A DNA stretch of 64,000 nucleotides from CAYVHB01 sp964450865 (GCA_964450865.1 CAYVHB010000014.1:19471-83470), one strand, 5' to 3'; shown: positions 43,560 to 53,205, counted from the first letter of the stretch. The notes: generated by a model from the letters alone, not told the origin. Made by a program: numbers and translations.

Positions 43560-44462
43560 CTAGTAAATGAGTTCCGGATTGTCAAAGGTAATCTGGGAAC
43601 GGTCGCTGATGACCACCAGCACAATGGATGTAGAAAAATACGGCTCACTGATCATGGCCTTGTGGGTCAGTTCCACTTCGAAGCGATAAGCCTGGGAAAG
43701 GGCCAGAATACGCAGGTCGGCCTTGCCTGTCGTCAGATTGAGAATACCAGCCTCGTAATCACCATCGAGAAAATGAATCTGGTAGCCGTAGCGCCAGGCA
43801 AAATGTTCAATGATTTCCACAGAACTGCCGAAAAACTCACCGGTCTGCAAATCAATTGACGCATACGGGTAGGCCAGGGAATTCGTTGCCACATTCAGAA
43901 CCGGGCCGGTGGTGTGTTTGGGCCACTCGCGCCGGACGTACTCGCCACGATCGACCGCCATTATCCGCGCATAAATATCCTGGTACTCCTCGCTGGTCCG
44001 GAAGTCGGCTGCAAATTCATTGAATTGCTGCAAGATATCCTGACGTTTATTGGTGACGAAGATGATATAGTCATCAAAGGCTACTGGTTCTTCCAGTATT
44101 TTGTAGCCTGGATGCATGCGGCAGAAATTTTTTGCATTGATAATATCCATGGCCAGGGCCTCGATCCGTCTGTATTTCAAGGCCAGGATCGCATCTGACG
44201 TGGTATCGTAGCGTTGCAGCTCGATGCCAGGAACATCTTCAAGAATGTAATCCGGACTCCAGGACATCAGAACCCCGATACGCCGGCCCGCCAGATTATG
44301 AACGTCCAGCGGTGTAACCGGTGCTGGCTGCTTGCCGGCGCAACCGGTCAGCGGATAGAACAGCAGCGTGAGCAACAGCATCAGGATGAGCAGGAACAGC
44401 CGGCCCTGTTGATATAAAGTGGCAGCGGGCGAACTGACCCGCTGATTGACTGTGCTGTACAT
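43560..44462 (-). CDS. Solute-binding-protein-like lipoprotein, rearranged or truncated
   Basis: A 300-residue exported lipoprotein: hydrophobic signal LFLLILMLLLTLLFYPLTGC with lipobox LTGC at about residue 41. The first half (LAGRRIGVLMSWSPDYIL to FAADFRTS) looks like the second lobe of a family 3 (amino-acid type) binding protein. The second half (LNVATNSLAYPYASIDLQTGEFFGSSVEII to SEPYFSTSIVLVV) looks like the first lobe of another copy, with the ligand-pocket features. The protein then ends after FDNPELIY, so the last lobe is missing. Tandem binding domains of this kind are often the sensor of kinases or cyclases. Good ribosome site GGAGG before the ATG. Confidence 0.72.
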   Translation of the reverse strand: MYSTVNQRVSSPAATLYQQGRLFLLILMLLLTLLFYPLTGCAGKQPAPVTPLDVHNLAGRRIGVLMSWSPDYILEDVPGIELQRYDTTSDAILALKYRRIEALAMDIINAKNFCRMHPGYKILEEPVAFDDYIIFVTNKRQDILQQFNEFAADFRTSEEYQDIYARIMAVDRGEYVRREWPKHTTGPVLNVATNSLAYPYASIDLQTGEFFGSSVEIIEHFAWRYGYQIHFLDGDYEAGILNLTTGKADLRILALSQAYRFEVELTHKAMISEPYFSTSIVLVVISDRSQITFDNPELIY

Positions 44463-44687
44463 AAGTACATCCTCCGTCAGGAAAAGAATCCTGCCGCTGC
44501 AGCGGTGGGAAGGTTGCAGACCGGGCTTGCCTCGCCGGAACGGATCTGATCCCGGAATCGATCCAGGACAGGTGATCCGGGGCAGATGGTCCAGGACAAG
44601 TTATACAGGCATCATGATTGATTATAGCTTCCATTTTATCATATGAATTAGTCCGATAAACAGTACATAAAACTGAAAAGCGTGAAA

Positions 44688-44717
44688 TTGGACTTTAACT
44701 GAAACAGGTTTTATGAT
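44688..44717 (+). promoter_or_regulatory. Promoter of the helicase-sbcD-sbcC-vWA cluster
   Basis: TTGGAC (44688-44693), 18-base spacer, TATGAT (44712-44717). The predicted start of transcription is about 44724, at the first base of the dyad. Confidence 0.55.
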
Positions 44718-44723
44718 ATAGTC

Positions 44724-44747
44724 GGCTCAGAACAAAAGTTCTGAGCC
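44724..44747 (+). promoter_or_regulatory. Perfect 10-bp dyad at the predicted transcription start (operator or 5' hairpin)
   Basis: GGCTCAGAAC (44724-44733), AAAA loop, GTTCTGAGCC (44738-44747). Its place at +1 suits a repressor site; as RNA it forms a very stable 5' hairpin. There is no T-run after it. Confidence 0.6.
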
Positions 44748-44752
44748 TGCGA

Positions 44753-44830
44753 ACCCTGCTGACGCCAGGTTAATACCCTGCTGACGCCAGGTTAATACCC
44801 TGCGGATGCCTGCGAAACCCTGCTGACCGC
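44753..44830 (+). repeat. 22-base tandem repeats in the helicase leader
   Basis: ACCCTGCTGACGCCAGGTTAAT is repeated exactly at 44753-44774 and 44775-44796, followed by two partial diverged units starting at 44797 and 44817. The repeats fill the leader up to 40 bases before the ATG at 44872. Confidence 0.85.
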
Positions 44831-44871
44831 ACTTGTCCATTGGTGAAAGCGTCTGGAAAGAGAGGCCATTC

Positions 44872-47800
44872 ATGCTTAAACCGGGTTTCTATGAGCAAGT
44901 CATTGACCTGGCCTTGCGGCATGCCCTGCAGGCCAGCCCCGATGCTGCGCACTTCGATTCGCAGATTGAGCGTATCGATGAGGCAGAGGCTGCCCAGATC
45001 CTGACCCAGTATCTGGCCGGCATTATCAAGGACAGCCTGCATCTGATTCGCGAGAAGCCTGACTGCCAATCAGCAGAATTGGAGCGGTGTGGGGAACAGA
45101 TTGATCGGGCTGACCCCGGTTTGCAGCAGGATCAGGCCCTTGCGCCCGGTTTGCGGCGCCAGATTGACCTGGCCAATCAGCTGATCCGGACCATTTCGCG
45201 CGCGACTGGTGAACCATCGTATCAGGAGCGGCTGGTTGATCACCGGGCCGAGCAGCTGCTGGCCCTGCTTGACACTACCAATCGTACCCCCGATCAGCAC
45301 AAACGCCGGACTTTGCCGCGACCCGCGACCTCATTGACCCTCAGCTCACTCTTTACCGGGACTGTCCATGAGCCCAGCCTGTTTGGCGAGCTCAAGCGGG
45401 AAATTGCGACGGCCGACCGGATCGACTGGCTGGTTTCATTTATCAGATGGAGCGGCCTCATTATACTCCTCGATGATCTGCGGGAATTCACCCGCAATGG
45501 CGGCCGTTTGCGGGTGATCACGACGGCCTATATGGGTGCCAGCGATGTCAAGGCGATTGATGTGCTCAGCCAGCTGCCCCATACCGAGATCCTGGTTTCT
45601 TACGATACCAGCCGGACCCGGCTGCATGCCAAGTCCTATATTTTCCATCGCCAGACCGGCTTCACGACGGCCTATGTTGGCTCATCCAATCTGTCCAATG
45701 CGGCCATCAGCGCGGGCCTTGAATGGAATGTCAAGGTCACGGCCCAGGATATGCCCGAGGTCTTGCGCAAAATCGAAGCGACCTTTGAGTCCTATTGCCA
45801 AAGCCGGGAATTTGAGCATTATACAAGCGCAGACCGGGAGCGGCTGGCCGACGCCATCCGCCGTGAGCGCAACAGGGATCCGGGTGCCGGCCTGGCTGCC
45901 GATATTCAATATTATTTCCAGATCACGCCTTATCCTTATCAGCAGGAGATTCTCGACCGCCTGACAGCCGAGCGTGATATCCGCGGCCATTTCCGCAATC
46001 TGGTTGTCGCGGCGACTGGTACCGGCAAGACGGTGATTGCCGCTTTTGACTATCAGCGCTTTTGCCGGGCTCATCCGGAGCAGGCCAATCGCCTGCTGTT
46101 CGTGGCCCATCGCGAAGAGATCCTGGTCCAGAGCCTGAATTGTTTCCGGGGTGTCCTGCGTGATCCGAACCTGGGTGAATTGTGGGTCGGCGAGCATCGG
46201 CCGGCCAGTCTCGACCATCTGTTTGTCTCGATCCAGACCTTCCATGCCCAGGGTCTGCAAGACCGGCTCCGGCCTGACTTTTATGACTATATTGTCGTCG
46301 ATGAGTTCCATCGTGCTGCCACTCCGACCTACCAGCAGCTGCTCAGCGTGCTGCAGCCGCGGATTCTCCTGGGGCTGACCGCTACACCGGAACGCATGGA
46401 CGAAAAGGACGTTCTCGACTATTTTGACCAGCGGATTGCCGCCGAGATCCGCCTGCCGGAGGCGATTGAGCGCAAGCTGCTCTGCCCGTTTGTGTATTTT
46501 GGCGTGACCGACGAGGTCGACCTGCGGCAGTTGCGCTGGACACAGGGCGGCTACGACCCGGTCGAGCTGTCCCGGATCCTGACCCTGGATCGGGCTGTGG
46601 CCGGGCGCCGGGCCGCCCTGATCATGGCCTCGCTGGAGCGCTACATCGCTGACCTGGCATCCATGAAGGCGCTCGCTTTCTGCGTCTCGGTCGAGCATGC
46701 CCGGTTCATGGCCGGGCAGTTCAAACGCTATCAGATTCCGGCGCTGGCCCTGACCGCCCTGTCCAGTCCTGCCAAGCGGGCCGACGCCCGGTCCAGCCTT
46801 GAGCGTGGCCAGATCCAGATCCTCTGCGTGGTGGATCTCTTCAATGAGGGCGTCGATATTCCGGCCATCAATACAGTTCTCTTCCTGCGACCAACGGAAA
46901 GCCTGACCGTCTTTCTCCAGCAGCTCGGGCGTGGCCTGCGCCTGGCTCCCGGCAAGGATTGTCTGACCGTTCTCGATTTTATTGGCCAGGCCCATCAGCG
47001 CTTCAGCTTCGAGGACCGCTTCCGGGCCTTGCTCACCCACACCCGTACCAGTATTGAGCATGAGGTCAGAAACGGCTTTATCCATGTCCCGACGGGCTGC
47101 TATATTCAGCTGGAACGAGTGGCCAGGGATTATGTGCTTGAGAATATCCGCCAGTCAATCCAGGCCCGGGATGGTCTGCGCTCCCGGTTGCGCACCTTTG
47201 CAGCCGATACCGGGCAAGCCCTGACACTGATAAACTTTGTCCGCTATTACCATCTCGACCCGCGGTCGTTATACAATAGAAAGATGAGCTTTGCCCGCCT
47301 GGCCGTGCAGGCCCAGGCCCGCCCGGACTTCACATCCGGCCTCGAATCAACATTGGCCCGGCAGAATAGCTGGCTCAAGCTGTGCAGTATCGATTCGCGG
47401 CGCTGGATCACCTTCCTGCAGCGCGTGCTGCCGCATGCATCGACGCTGGATTTTTCCCGGCTCACCGCCGCGGAGATCCGCATGCTGCGGATGTTTATCT
47501 ACACCATATTGCCAGACCGGGGACAGCCGGCCCCGCTTGAATTCGCGTCGCTGGCGTCCGTCCTGATGGAGCCAGTTCCAGTGGAATCAGTACCTGCTGA
47601 ACCGGTTCCAGCAGAACCGGTTCCAGTAGAGCCAGTTCCATTGGAGCTTGTTCCGGCGAGTACGCCCCTGGCACTTCAGGCCGGCCAGATTGACTGGCTG
47701 CGCCGGCTGCAGCAGGATCCGGTTGTCCTCGACGAATTGCTGCAGCTGCTGGCCATCCGCTTCGAGCAGATCGACCTGGTTGATGAGCCGGTCGACGTCG

Positions 47801-48270
47801 GCTTTGATTGTCCGCTTGACCTGCATTGTACTTACACCCGCGACCAGATCCTGGTGGCCCTCGATATGCTTCAGCCGTCTACAGTCCGGGAAGGGGTGCG
47901 CTATCTGGCCGACAAACAGATTGATGTCTTTTTCGTTACCCTGAATAAGTCGGACAAGGATTATTCACCCTCCACGATGTATCTGGATTATGCGGTCAAT
48001 GACCGGGTATTCCACTGGCAAAGCCAGAGCAGCACCTCGGCCGAGTCACCGACCGGACAGCGCTACATCCATCACCGGGCCCGCGGCAGCAAGGTCCTGC
48101 TTTTCGTCCGCGACTGCAAGAAAGGCCCCCACGGAGCCGTTCCCTATACGTTCCTGGGACTGGCTGACTACATCAGCCATGAGGGCAGCCGGCCGATGAG
48201 CCTGCTCTGGCAGCTCCAGCGGCCGATCCCGGCCAAATTCCTGCCAGCCGCCCAGGTGATCCCGGCCTGA
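44872..48270 (+). CDS. PLD-like nuclease / superfamily 2 helicase / DUF3427 protein
   Basis: A 1132-residue DNA enzyme. After a variable N-terminus (1-150) comes a phospholipase-D-like domain at about 165-330 with the HxK part of its motif in RLHAKSYIFH followed by YVGSSNLSNAAI. Then a helicase at about 350-760: Walker A VAATGTGKTVIAAF, DEFH box VVDEFHRAA, motif III GLTATPER, and motifs V-VI in DLFNEGVDIPAIN and QQLGRGLRL. The C-terminal domain (about 960-1125) is DUF3427-like (TMYLDYAVNDRVFHWQSQSS, VLLFVRDCKK, TFLGLADYISHEG). A VPxEP repeat tract lies between them. Such proteins occur in putative phage-defence and restriction settings. ATG with GAGAGG six bases upstream. Confidence 0.92.
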   Translation: MLKPGFYEQVIDLALRHALQASPDAAHFDSQIERIDEAEAAQILTQYLAGIIKDSLHLIREKPDCQSAELERCGEQIDRADPGLQQDQALAPGLRRQIDLANQLIRTISRATGEPSYQERLVDHRAEQLLALLDTTNRTPDQHKRRTLPRPATSLTLSSLFTGTVHEPSLFGELKREIATADRIDWLVSFIRWSGLIILLDDLREFTRNGGRLRVITTAYMGASDVKAIDVLSQLPHTEILVSYDTSRTRLHAKSYIFHRQTGFTTAYVGSSNLSNAAISAGLEWNVKVTAQDMPEVLRKIEATFESYCQSREFEHYTSADRERLADAIRRERNRDPGAGLAADIQYYFQITPYPYQQEILDRLTAERDIRGHFRNLVVAATGTGKTVIAAFDYQRFCRAHPEQANRLLFVAHREEILVQSLNCFRGVLRDPNLGELWVGEHRPASLDHLFVSIQTFHAQGLQDRLRPDFYDYIVVDEFHRAATPTYQQLLSVLQPRILLGLTATPERMDEKDVLDYFDQRIAAEIRLPEAIERKLLCPFVYFGVTDEVDLRQLRWTQGGYDPVELSRILTLDRAVAGRRAALIMASLERYIADLASMKALAFCVSVEHARFMAGQFKRYQIPALALTALSSPAKRADARSSLERGQIQILCVVDLFNEGVDIPAINTVLFLRPTESLTVFLQQLGRGLRLAPGKDCLTVLDFIGQAHQRFSFEDRFRALLTHTRTSIEHEVRNGFIHVPTGCYIQLERVARDYVLENIRQSIQARDGLRSRLRTFAADTGQALTLINFVRYYHLDPRSLYNRKMSFARLAVQAQARPDFTSGLESTLARQNSWLKLCSIDSRRWITFLQRVLPHASTLDFSRLTAAEIRMLRMFIYTILPDRGQPAPLEFASLASVLMEPVPVESVPAEPVPAEPVPVEPVPLELVPASTPLALQAGQIDWLRRLQQDPVVLDELLQLLAIRFEQIDLVDEPVDVGFDCPLDLHCTYTRDQILVALDMLQPSTVREGVRYLADKQIDVFFVTLNKSDKDYSPSTMYLDYAVNDRVFHWQSQSSTSAESPTGQRYIHHRARGSKVLLFVRDCKKGPHGAVPYTFLGLADYISHEGSRPMSLLWQLQRPIPAKFLPAAQVIPA
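47569..47652 (+). repeat. 15-base in-frame repeats encoding VPxEP units
   Basis: About five imperfect copies of a 15-base unit (GAACCGGTTCCAGCA-like) encode EPVPVESVPAEPVPAEPVP and on. They form a flexible linker between the helicase and the DUF3427-like domain. Confidence 0.85.
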
Positions 48271-48310
48271 CGGACAAACAATCAATCAATGGGACAACAG
48301 ACTGACAATA

Positions 48311-48356
48311 AGAGAATGGCAAGATGATGACTTGAGAAATGGCAAGATCATCAGCG
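48311..48356 (+). repeat. 23-base imperfect duplication upstream of sbcD
   Basis: Two units sharing GARAATGGCAAGATSAT lie between the helicase stop and the sbcD start, in the 105-base spacer. Confidence 0.6.
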
Positions 48357-48375
48357 TGAATGGGAGAGGTTGGTT

Positions 48376-49611
48376 ATGCGCGTTCTTCACACATCGGACT
48401 GGCATCTGGGCCGTCGCCTGTACGGGCGCAATCGCTACGACGAATTTGCCGATTTTCTTTCCTGGCTGCTCGACCTGGTCAACGAACAGGCTATTGACGT
48501 CCTGCTGGTGGCCGGCGATGTCTTTGACACCAGTACGCCCAGCCATCGGGCCCAGGAGCTCTACTATGACTTTCTGGCCCGCCTGACCCGCTCGCGCTGC
48601 CGGCATGTCGTGATTGTTGCCGGCAATCATGACTCCCCATCTTTCCTCGATGCGCCGCGCGCCCTGCTGCAGTCTTTTCGCATTCATGTCATCGGCACCC
48701 CGCTGTCTCCCGCTGCCGATGAGTGCCTGGTCCTGACCGGACCCGATGACCGGCCGCAAGCCATCGTCTGCGCGGTTCCCTATCTGCGGGACAAGGATAT
48801 CCGCACGGTGGAAGAGGGCGAAACATTGGCTGACAAGGAACGCAAGCTGATCACCGGCTTGCGGGATCACTACGCGGCGGTCTGCGCCGCTGCCGAGCAG
48901 CAGCGCCAGGCGACTGGCCTGGCCGCGGAGCTGCCGCTCATTGCTACCGGCCATCTCTTTACAGCCGGCGGCCAGACGATCGAGGATGATGGCGTCCGTG
49001 AACTGTACGTCGGTACCCTGGCCCATATCCAGCCTGATGCATTCCCGGACAATATTGATTACCTGGCGCTCGGTCATCTGCACGTGCCCCAGCGCGTTGG
49101 CGGCCAGGACCGTCTGCGCTACAGCGGTTCACCCCTGCCCATGGGCTATGGTGAATTGGCCAGCCCCAAGCAAGTCAACATCATTGATTTTGCCGGTCGC
49201 CGGCCACAGATTCGCGAGGTCACCGTTCCCTGTTTTCAGGAGCTGGCGCGTATCAGTGGCTCACTCACCGATATAATCGACCAGCTTGATGAGCTGGTTG
49301 CCACCCGGAGCACCGCCTGGGTAGAAATTGAATACACCGGTGAGGCGAACATTCCCAATTTGCGTGATGCCATCATGGAGCATGTGACCGGTTCACAGCT
49401 GGAGATCCGCCGTGTCAAGAACCGGCGGCTGACCCGCCAGATTCTCAGCCGGATTAACGAGGCCGAAGAGCTCGACGACCTGGACGTCCAGACCATCTTC
49501 AGCCGCTGCCTGGACAGCAATCAGATCCCGCCGGAGACCCGCGATGAGCTCTCGCTGCTCTACCATGAAATCCTGCAGGCCATTTATACCGCCGATCCGA
49601 ATGCCCTGTAG
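48376..49611 (+). CDS. sbcD: Exonuclease SbcD (Mre11-like)
   Basis: A 411-residue nuclease subunit of the SbcCD complex, which opens hairpins and removes protein-blocked DNA ends with Mn2+. Phosphoesterase motifs are intact: TSDWHLGRRL, LLVAGDVFDTSTPSHRAQ, VVIVAGNHDSP, and ATGHLFTAGGQ then LALGHLHVPQ and RYSGSPLPMGYGE. The C-terminal capping domain follows. The ATG at 48376 (MRVLHTSDWH) is preferred; an in-frame TTG lies two codons before it. It follows the helicase gene by 105 bases and precedes sbcC by 67. Confidence 0.96.
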   Translation: MRVLHTSDWHLGRRLYGRNRYDEFADFLSWLLDLVNEQAIDVLLVAGDVFDTSTPSHRAQELYYDFLARLTRSRCRHVVIVAGNHDSPSFLDAPRALLQSFRIHVIGTPLSPAADECLVLTGPDDRPQAIVCAVPYLRDKDIRTVEEGETLADKERKLITGLRDHYAAVCAAAEQQRQATGLAAELPLIATGHLFTAGGQTIEDDGVRELYVGTLAHIQPDAFPDNIDYLALGHLHVPQRVGGQDRLRYSGSPLPMGYGELASPKQVNIIDFAGRRPQIREVTVPCFQELARISGSLTDIIDQLDELVATRSTAWVEIEYTGEANIPNLRDAIMEHVTGSQLEIRRVKNRRLTRQILSRINEAEELDDLDVQTIFSRCLDSNQIPPETRDELSLLYHEILQAIYTADPNAL

Positions 49612-49678
49612 CAAGTCGCAATCATAGCCCGGAAGAACAGTCCGGCCGTGCAACCGGCCAGGGAAGGTGGCATCAGCG

Positions 49679-52600
49679 ATGAAAATCCGTGAAATACGCT
49701 TCAAGAATCTCAACTCCCTTTATGGTGAATGGCGGATTGACCTGGCCCGCCCGGAATACCAGGCTGATGGTATTTTTGCGATTACCGGCCCGACCGGGGC
49801 CGGCAAGTCGACGATACTCGACGCCATTTGCCTGGCCCTTTATGGCACGACACCGCGCCTTGGCCGGATTACCAAGAGCGGCAACGAGATCATGTCCCGC
49901 CAGACCGGCGATTGTCTGGCGGAAGTCGTCTTCGAGTCCCAGGCAGGCGTCTTCCGCTGTACCTGGAGCCAGCACCGGGCCCGGCGCCGGGCCGATGGCA
50001 ACCTGGCCGAAGCCAATCACGAAATTGCCGACGCCATCAGCGGCAAGATTCTTGAGTCAAAGAAGACCGCCGTGCTGGCCATGATCGAGGAGAAAACCGG
50101 CATGGATATCGAGCGATTCAGCCGTTCCATCATGCTGTCGCAGGGCCGGTTCGCCGCCTTTCTGCAGGCTTCGCCGGATGAACGGGCGCCGATTCTCGAA
50201 CAGATCACCGGTACCGAGATCTACAGCGAGATTTCCCGCCGCGTCCACGAACGTCAGCGCGATGAACGCAATGCCCTGAATAATCTTGAGGCTGAAGCCA
50301 AAGGGGTGACCATCCTGGATGAGGCTGCCGAGACCGCCTTGCGTGAACAGCTGACCGGCCGGCAAGCGGCGGAACAGGCCGCGCGCGGCCATAATCAGGG
50401 CCTGCTGGCAGCTATTGCCTGGCGCCAGGAAATCACGCAGCTCCAGCAGGAACTGGCCGGACTGGCCGCCAGACAGTCCCGGCTCAATGAAGACCTCGAG
50501 CGTTTCCAGCCGGCACGCCAGCGCCTGGCGGTGGCCCGGCGGGCTGCCGACCTGGACGGCGCTTATGCTGCCCTGGCAACCCTGCGCGGGCAGCAGGAGC
50601 AGGACAGCAGCGCCATTGAACAACTCAATGCGCAATGGCCGGTCGCCGGCGCGGCTCTGGCGGCGCGGACCGCTGAGCTGGCAAAGGTCCAGGAGCAGCT
50701 GGAGACAGCCCGGCAGACCCAGCAGATTCAGCTGCCGATCGTGAATGAGGCCCGCAATCTCGACCGGCAGATTGCGGAGAAGCGGCAAGCCATGGCCGAA
50801 AGCACACAGAAATTGAGCCAGCTGCAAGCCCAGCTGGTCCGTCATCAGGCCGAACAGCATCAGCAGGATGCCGCACGCCGGCAGTCGCTGGCCGAGCTTG
50901 AAAAACTGGCCGCATATTTTACCGGCCAAGCGGCCGACGGCATACTGGTCGACCAGATGACCGGCATCACGGCCCACCTGAGCCAGTTGCTGGGGCTGGC
51001 CAATGACATTGGCCGCAAAACGAAAGCGGCCGAGACTGCGCAGATCAGAAAGCAAGACCTGGAAAAAGCCCTTGACCAGGCCCGGCTGGCTCATGAACAG
51101 CAGGAAGCGGGCTTTCAGGCTATACAAGCCCGGATCACCATGGACAGGAAGGCCCTGGCTGACCATCTGAACGGCCGTCTCCTGCGGGAATATCGCCAGG
51201 ATCTGGAAAGCCTGCGGCGCGAACAGCTCCTGCAGCAGAAGATCGTCAGGCTGGAGTCCGAACGCAAGGCGTTATCGGACGGTCAGCCCTGCCCTTTATG
51301 CGGATCACTGACCCATCCGTATGCCCAGGGCAATATTCCGGAACTTGATGAAACCGCGCAACGGATTTTGCGCCTGAATGCTTTCATTGAACAGGCCGAA
51401 CAGCTGGACGAACAGGCTCGCGAGACCGAAAAGCAGACGGAAAACGCCCGCCGGCGCCTGGAAGACGTGGTTCGTCAGCTTGATCTGGCCGGGCAGAACC
51501 TGGCCTTTGCCGATGCCGAAAGGAACCGCCTGGCGACCGAGACCGATGAATTGCGCCAGCAATACAGCACACGCAAGCAGGAAATCCTGGCTGAACTGCA
51601 GCCGCTGGGCATCCGCGAAATCCCGGCTAACAATATCCGGGATATCGACACACAACTGAAAGAACGCAAGCAGCGCTGGGAAGCGCAGCAGGCCAGCCAG
51701 CGCCAGCAGGAAAAAATCTGCCAGGACTGTGAGTTTGCCTTGCACAGCCTGGAAACACGGATAGCGATCAACGCCGAAAGCAGCCGGGCCGAGCAGGCGG
51801 TCCAGGCCTGGCTGGAACAGGAACGGCTGGAGCTGGGGAATCAGCGCCGGACCCTGTTCGGCGAACAAGATCCACAGACCTTTGAGCAGCAGCTGAGCAA
51901 GGCGATCAGCACGGCACAAGCCGTCGAACAGCAGGCCCGCCAGGCTTATGATGCGAGCCAGAATCAGCTGCAACAGCTCAAGGCCCGGCGTGAACAATTA
52001 CAGGCTGCCCTGGATCAGCGCATGCCGCTTCTCGCTGCCCGGGAGCATGACTTTACCCTGAGTCTGGAGCAGGCCGGATTTGCCGATGAGGCAGCTTTCC
52101 TGGCCGGACGGCTCCCGGCAGCCGAACGTAAACAGCTGTCTGATCAGGCCGGCGAGCTGGATACAGCCCAGATTGAACTGTCCAGCCAGCTGCAGGAGCG
52201 GTCAAGCCGCCTGGCCCAGGTTGAAGCCCGCCAGCTGACCGCGCTGCCACTGGCTCAGCTAAAAGAAGATGCCGTCCGGCTGGAGCAGCAGCTGCAGCAG
52301 CTGGCCCGTGAGATTGGCGCCCTGGAGCGCCAGCTGGCTGATAATGCCCGGGCCCGGGCTGACTGGCGGCTCAAGCTGCAGCGGATTGAAGAACAAAAGG
52401 CCACCTGGCAACGCTGGAGCAGCCTGAATGAACTGATTGGTTCATCCGATGGCAAGAAGTACCGCAATTATGCCCAGGGTATCACCTTTGAAATCCTTGT
52501 GGCCCAGGCCAATCGCCAGCTCGAGAAGATGAGTGACCGGTATCTGCTGATCCGCGACACCGTCACACCGCTTGAACTCAATGTTGCTGACAATTACCAG

Positions 52601-52939
52601 GCTGGCGAAATCCGCTCAACCAAGAATCTGTCCGGCGGTGAGAGTTTTATCGTCAGCCTGGCCCTGGCCCTTGGCCTGTCCAAAATGGCCAGTCGCAAGG
52701 TCCGCGTCGATTCGCTGTTCCTCGACGAAGGCTTTGGCACGCTTGACGAGGAGACACTGGAAACCGCGCTTGATACCTTGTCCGGCCTGCAGCAGGACGG
52801 CAAGCTGATCGGCGTTATCTCGCATGTCTCGGCCCTGAAAGACCGTATCCGTACCCAGATCAATGTCAGCCCGCAATCCGCTGGTCGCAGTGTCATTACC
52901 GGCCCCGGTGTCAGTTGCATCGCCCGGCCCGGCCAATGA
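49679..52939 (+). CDS. sbcC: Exonuclease subunit SbcC (Rad50-like)
   Basis: A 1086-residue SMC-type ATPase that works with SbcD. N-terminal Walker A GPTGAGKSTILDAI at about residue 33; two long Gln/Ala/Arg-rich coiled coils (about 190-530 and 560-900); the zinc hook CPLCGSLTHP at about 538; the ABC signature LSGGESFIVSLALALGL and Walker B VDSLFLDEGFGTLDEETLE at the C-terminus. All active motifs are intact. The ATG at 49679 or an in-frame GTG at 49667 may be used; GGAAGG lies between. Completes the sbcDC pair. Confidence 0.96.
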   Translation: MKIREIRFKNLNSLYGEWRIDLARPEYQADGIFAITGPTGAGKSTILDAICLALYGTTPRLGRITKSGNEIMSRQTGDCLAEVVFESQAGVFRCTWSQHRARRRADGNLAEANHEIADAISGKILESKKTAVLAMIEEKTGMDIERFSRSIMLSQGRFAAFLQASPDERAPILEQITGTEIYSEISRRVHERQRDERNALNNLEAEAKGVTILDEAAETALREQLTGRQAAEQAARGHNQGLLAAIAWRQEITQLQQELAGLAARQSRLNEDLERFQPARQRLAVARRAADLDGAYAALATLRGQQEQDSSAIEQLNAQWPVAGAALAARTAELAKVQEQLETARQTQQIQLPIVNEARNLDRQIAEKRQAMAESTQKLSQLQAQLVRHQAEQHQQDAARRQSLAELEKLAAYFTGQAADGILVDQMTGITAHLSQLLGLANDIGRKTKAAETAQIRKQDLEKALDQARLAHEQQEAGFQAIQARITMDRKALADHLNGRLLREYRQDLESLRREQLLQQKIVRLESERKALSDGQPCPLCGSLTHPYAQGNIPELDETAQRILRLNAFIEQAEQLDEQARETEKQTENARRRLEDVVRQLDLAGQNLAFADAERNRLATETDELRQQYSTRKQEILAELQPLGIREIPANNIRDIDTQLKERKQRWEAQQASQRQQEKICQDCEFALHSLETRIAINAESSRAEQAVQAWLEQERLELGNQRRTLFGEQDPQTFEQQLSKAISTAQAVEQQARQAYDASQNQLQQLKARREQLQAALDQRMPLLAAREHDFTLSLEQAGFADEAAFLAGRLPAAERKQLSDQAGELDTAQIELSSQLQERSSRLAQVEARQLTALPLAQLKEDAVRLEQQLQQLAREIGALERQLADNARARADWRLKLQRIEEQKATWQRWSSLNELIGSSDGKKYRNYAQGITFEILVAQANRQLEKMSDRYLLIRDTVTPLELNVADNYQAGEIRSTKNLSGGESFIVSLALALGLSKMASRKVRVDSLFLDEGFGTLDEETLETALDTLSGLQQDGKLIGVISHVSALKDRIRTQINVSPQSAGRSVITGPGVSCIARPGQ

Positions 52940-53205
52940 CTGCCCGCCCGGCCAGCAGCCTGAAGATGAAAGCCTGTCACCATGCGCATCTGCCCTAATT
53001 ATCGTGTGATGCCGCCTGGCGCGGCCACGACCCTGAAGGAGGCAAACCCCATGAATCTCAATCTGTCGGAAATTGTTTTTATTCTGNNNNNNNNNNNNNN
53101 NNNNNNNNNNNNNNNNNNNNNNNNNNNNNNNNNNNNNNNNNNNNNNNNNNNNNNNNNNNNNNNNNNNNNNNNNNNNNNNNNNNNNNCCTGAAGGAGGCAA
53201 ACCCC
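52940..53205. other. Assembly gap of 100 N flanked by an identical 55-base sequence
   Basis: The 55 bases at 53032-53086 are repeated exactly at 53187-53241 on the other side of the N-run (53087-53186). Both copies include the ribosome site AAGGAGG and the first 12 codons of the vWA gene. The right copy starts directly at the end of the N-run. This is what two overlapping contigs joined by a default gap would look like; 55 is also a common assembly k-mer size. Confidence 0.85.

Larger units (their letters stand above)
44463..44871. other. Regulatory region upstream of the helicase cluster
   Basis: No gene is seen between the divergent solute-binding-like gene and the helicase gene. It contains a promoter, a perfect dyad and tandem repeats described separately. 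Confidence 0.7.

Noticed and set aside
44753..44830. Tandem 22-base units considered as a CRISPR array
   Set aside because: The copies are directly adjacent with no unique spacers, and no cas genes are present.
45682..47085. Long open frame on the minus strand inside the helicase gene
   Set aside because: It mirrors the helicase codons, has no ribosome site or family features and is explained by GC-rich codon bias.
50057..51166. Long minus-strand frame inside sbcC
   Set aside because: Antisense shadow of the Gln/Leu-rich coiled coil; composition is biased (Leu/Gly/Gln) and no family is seen.
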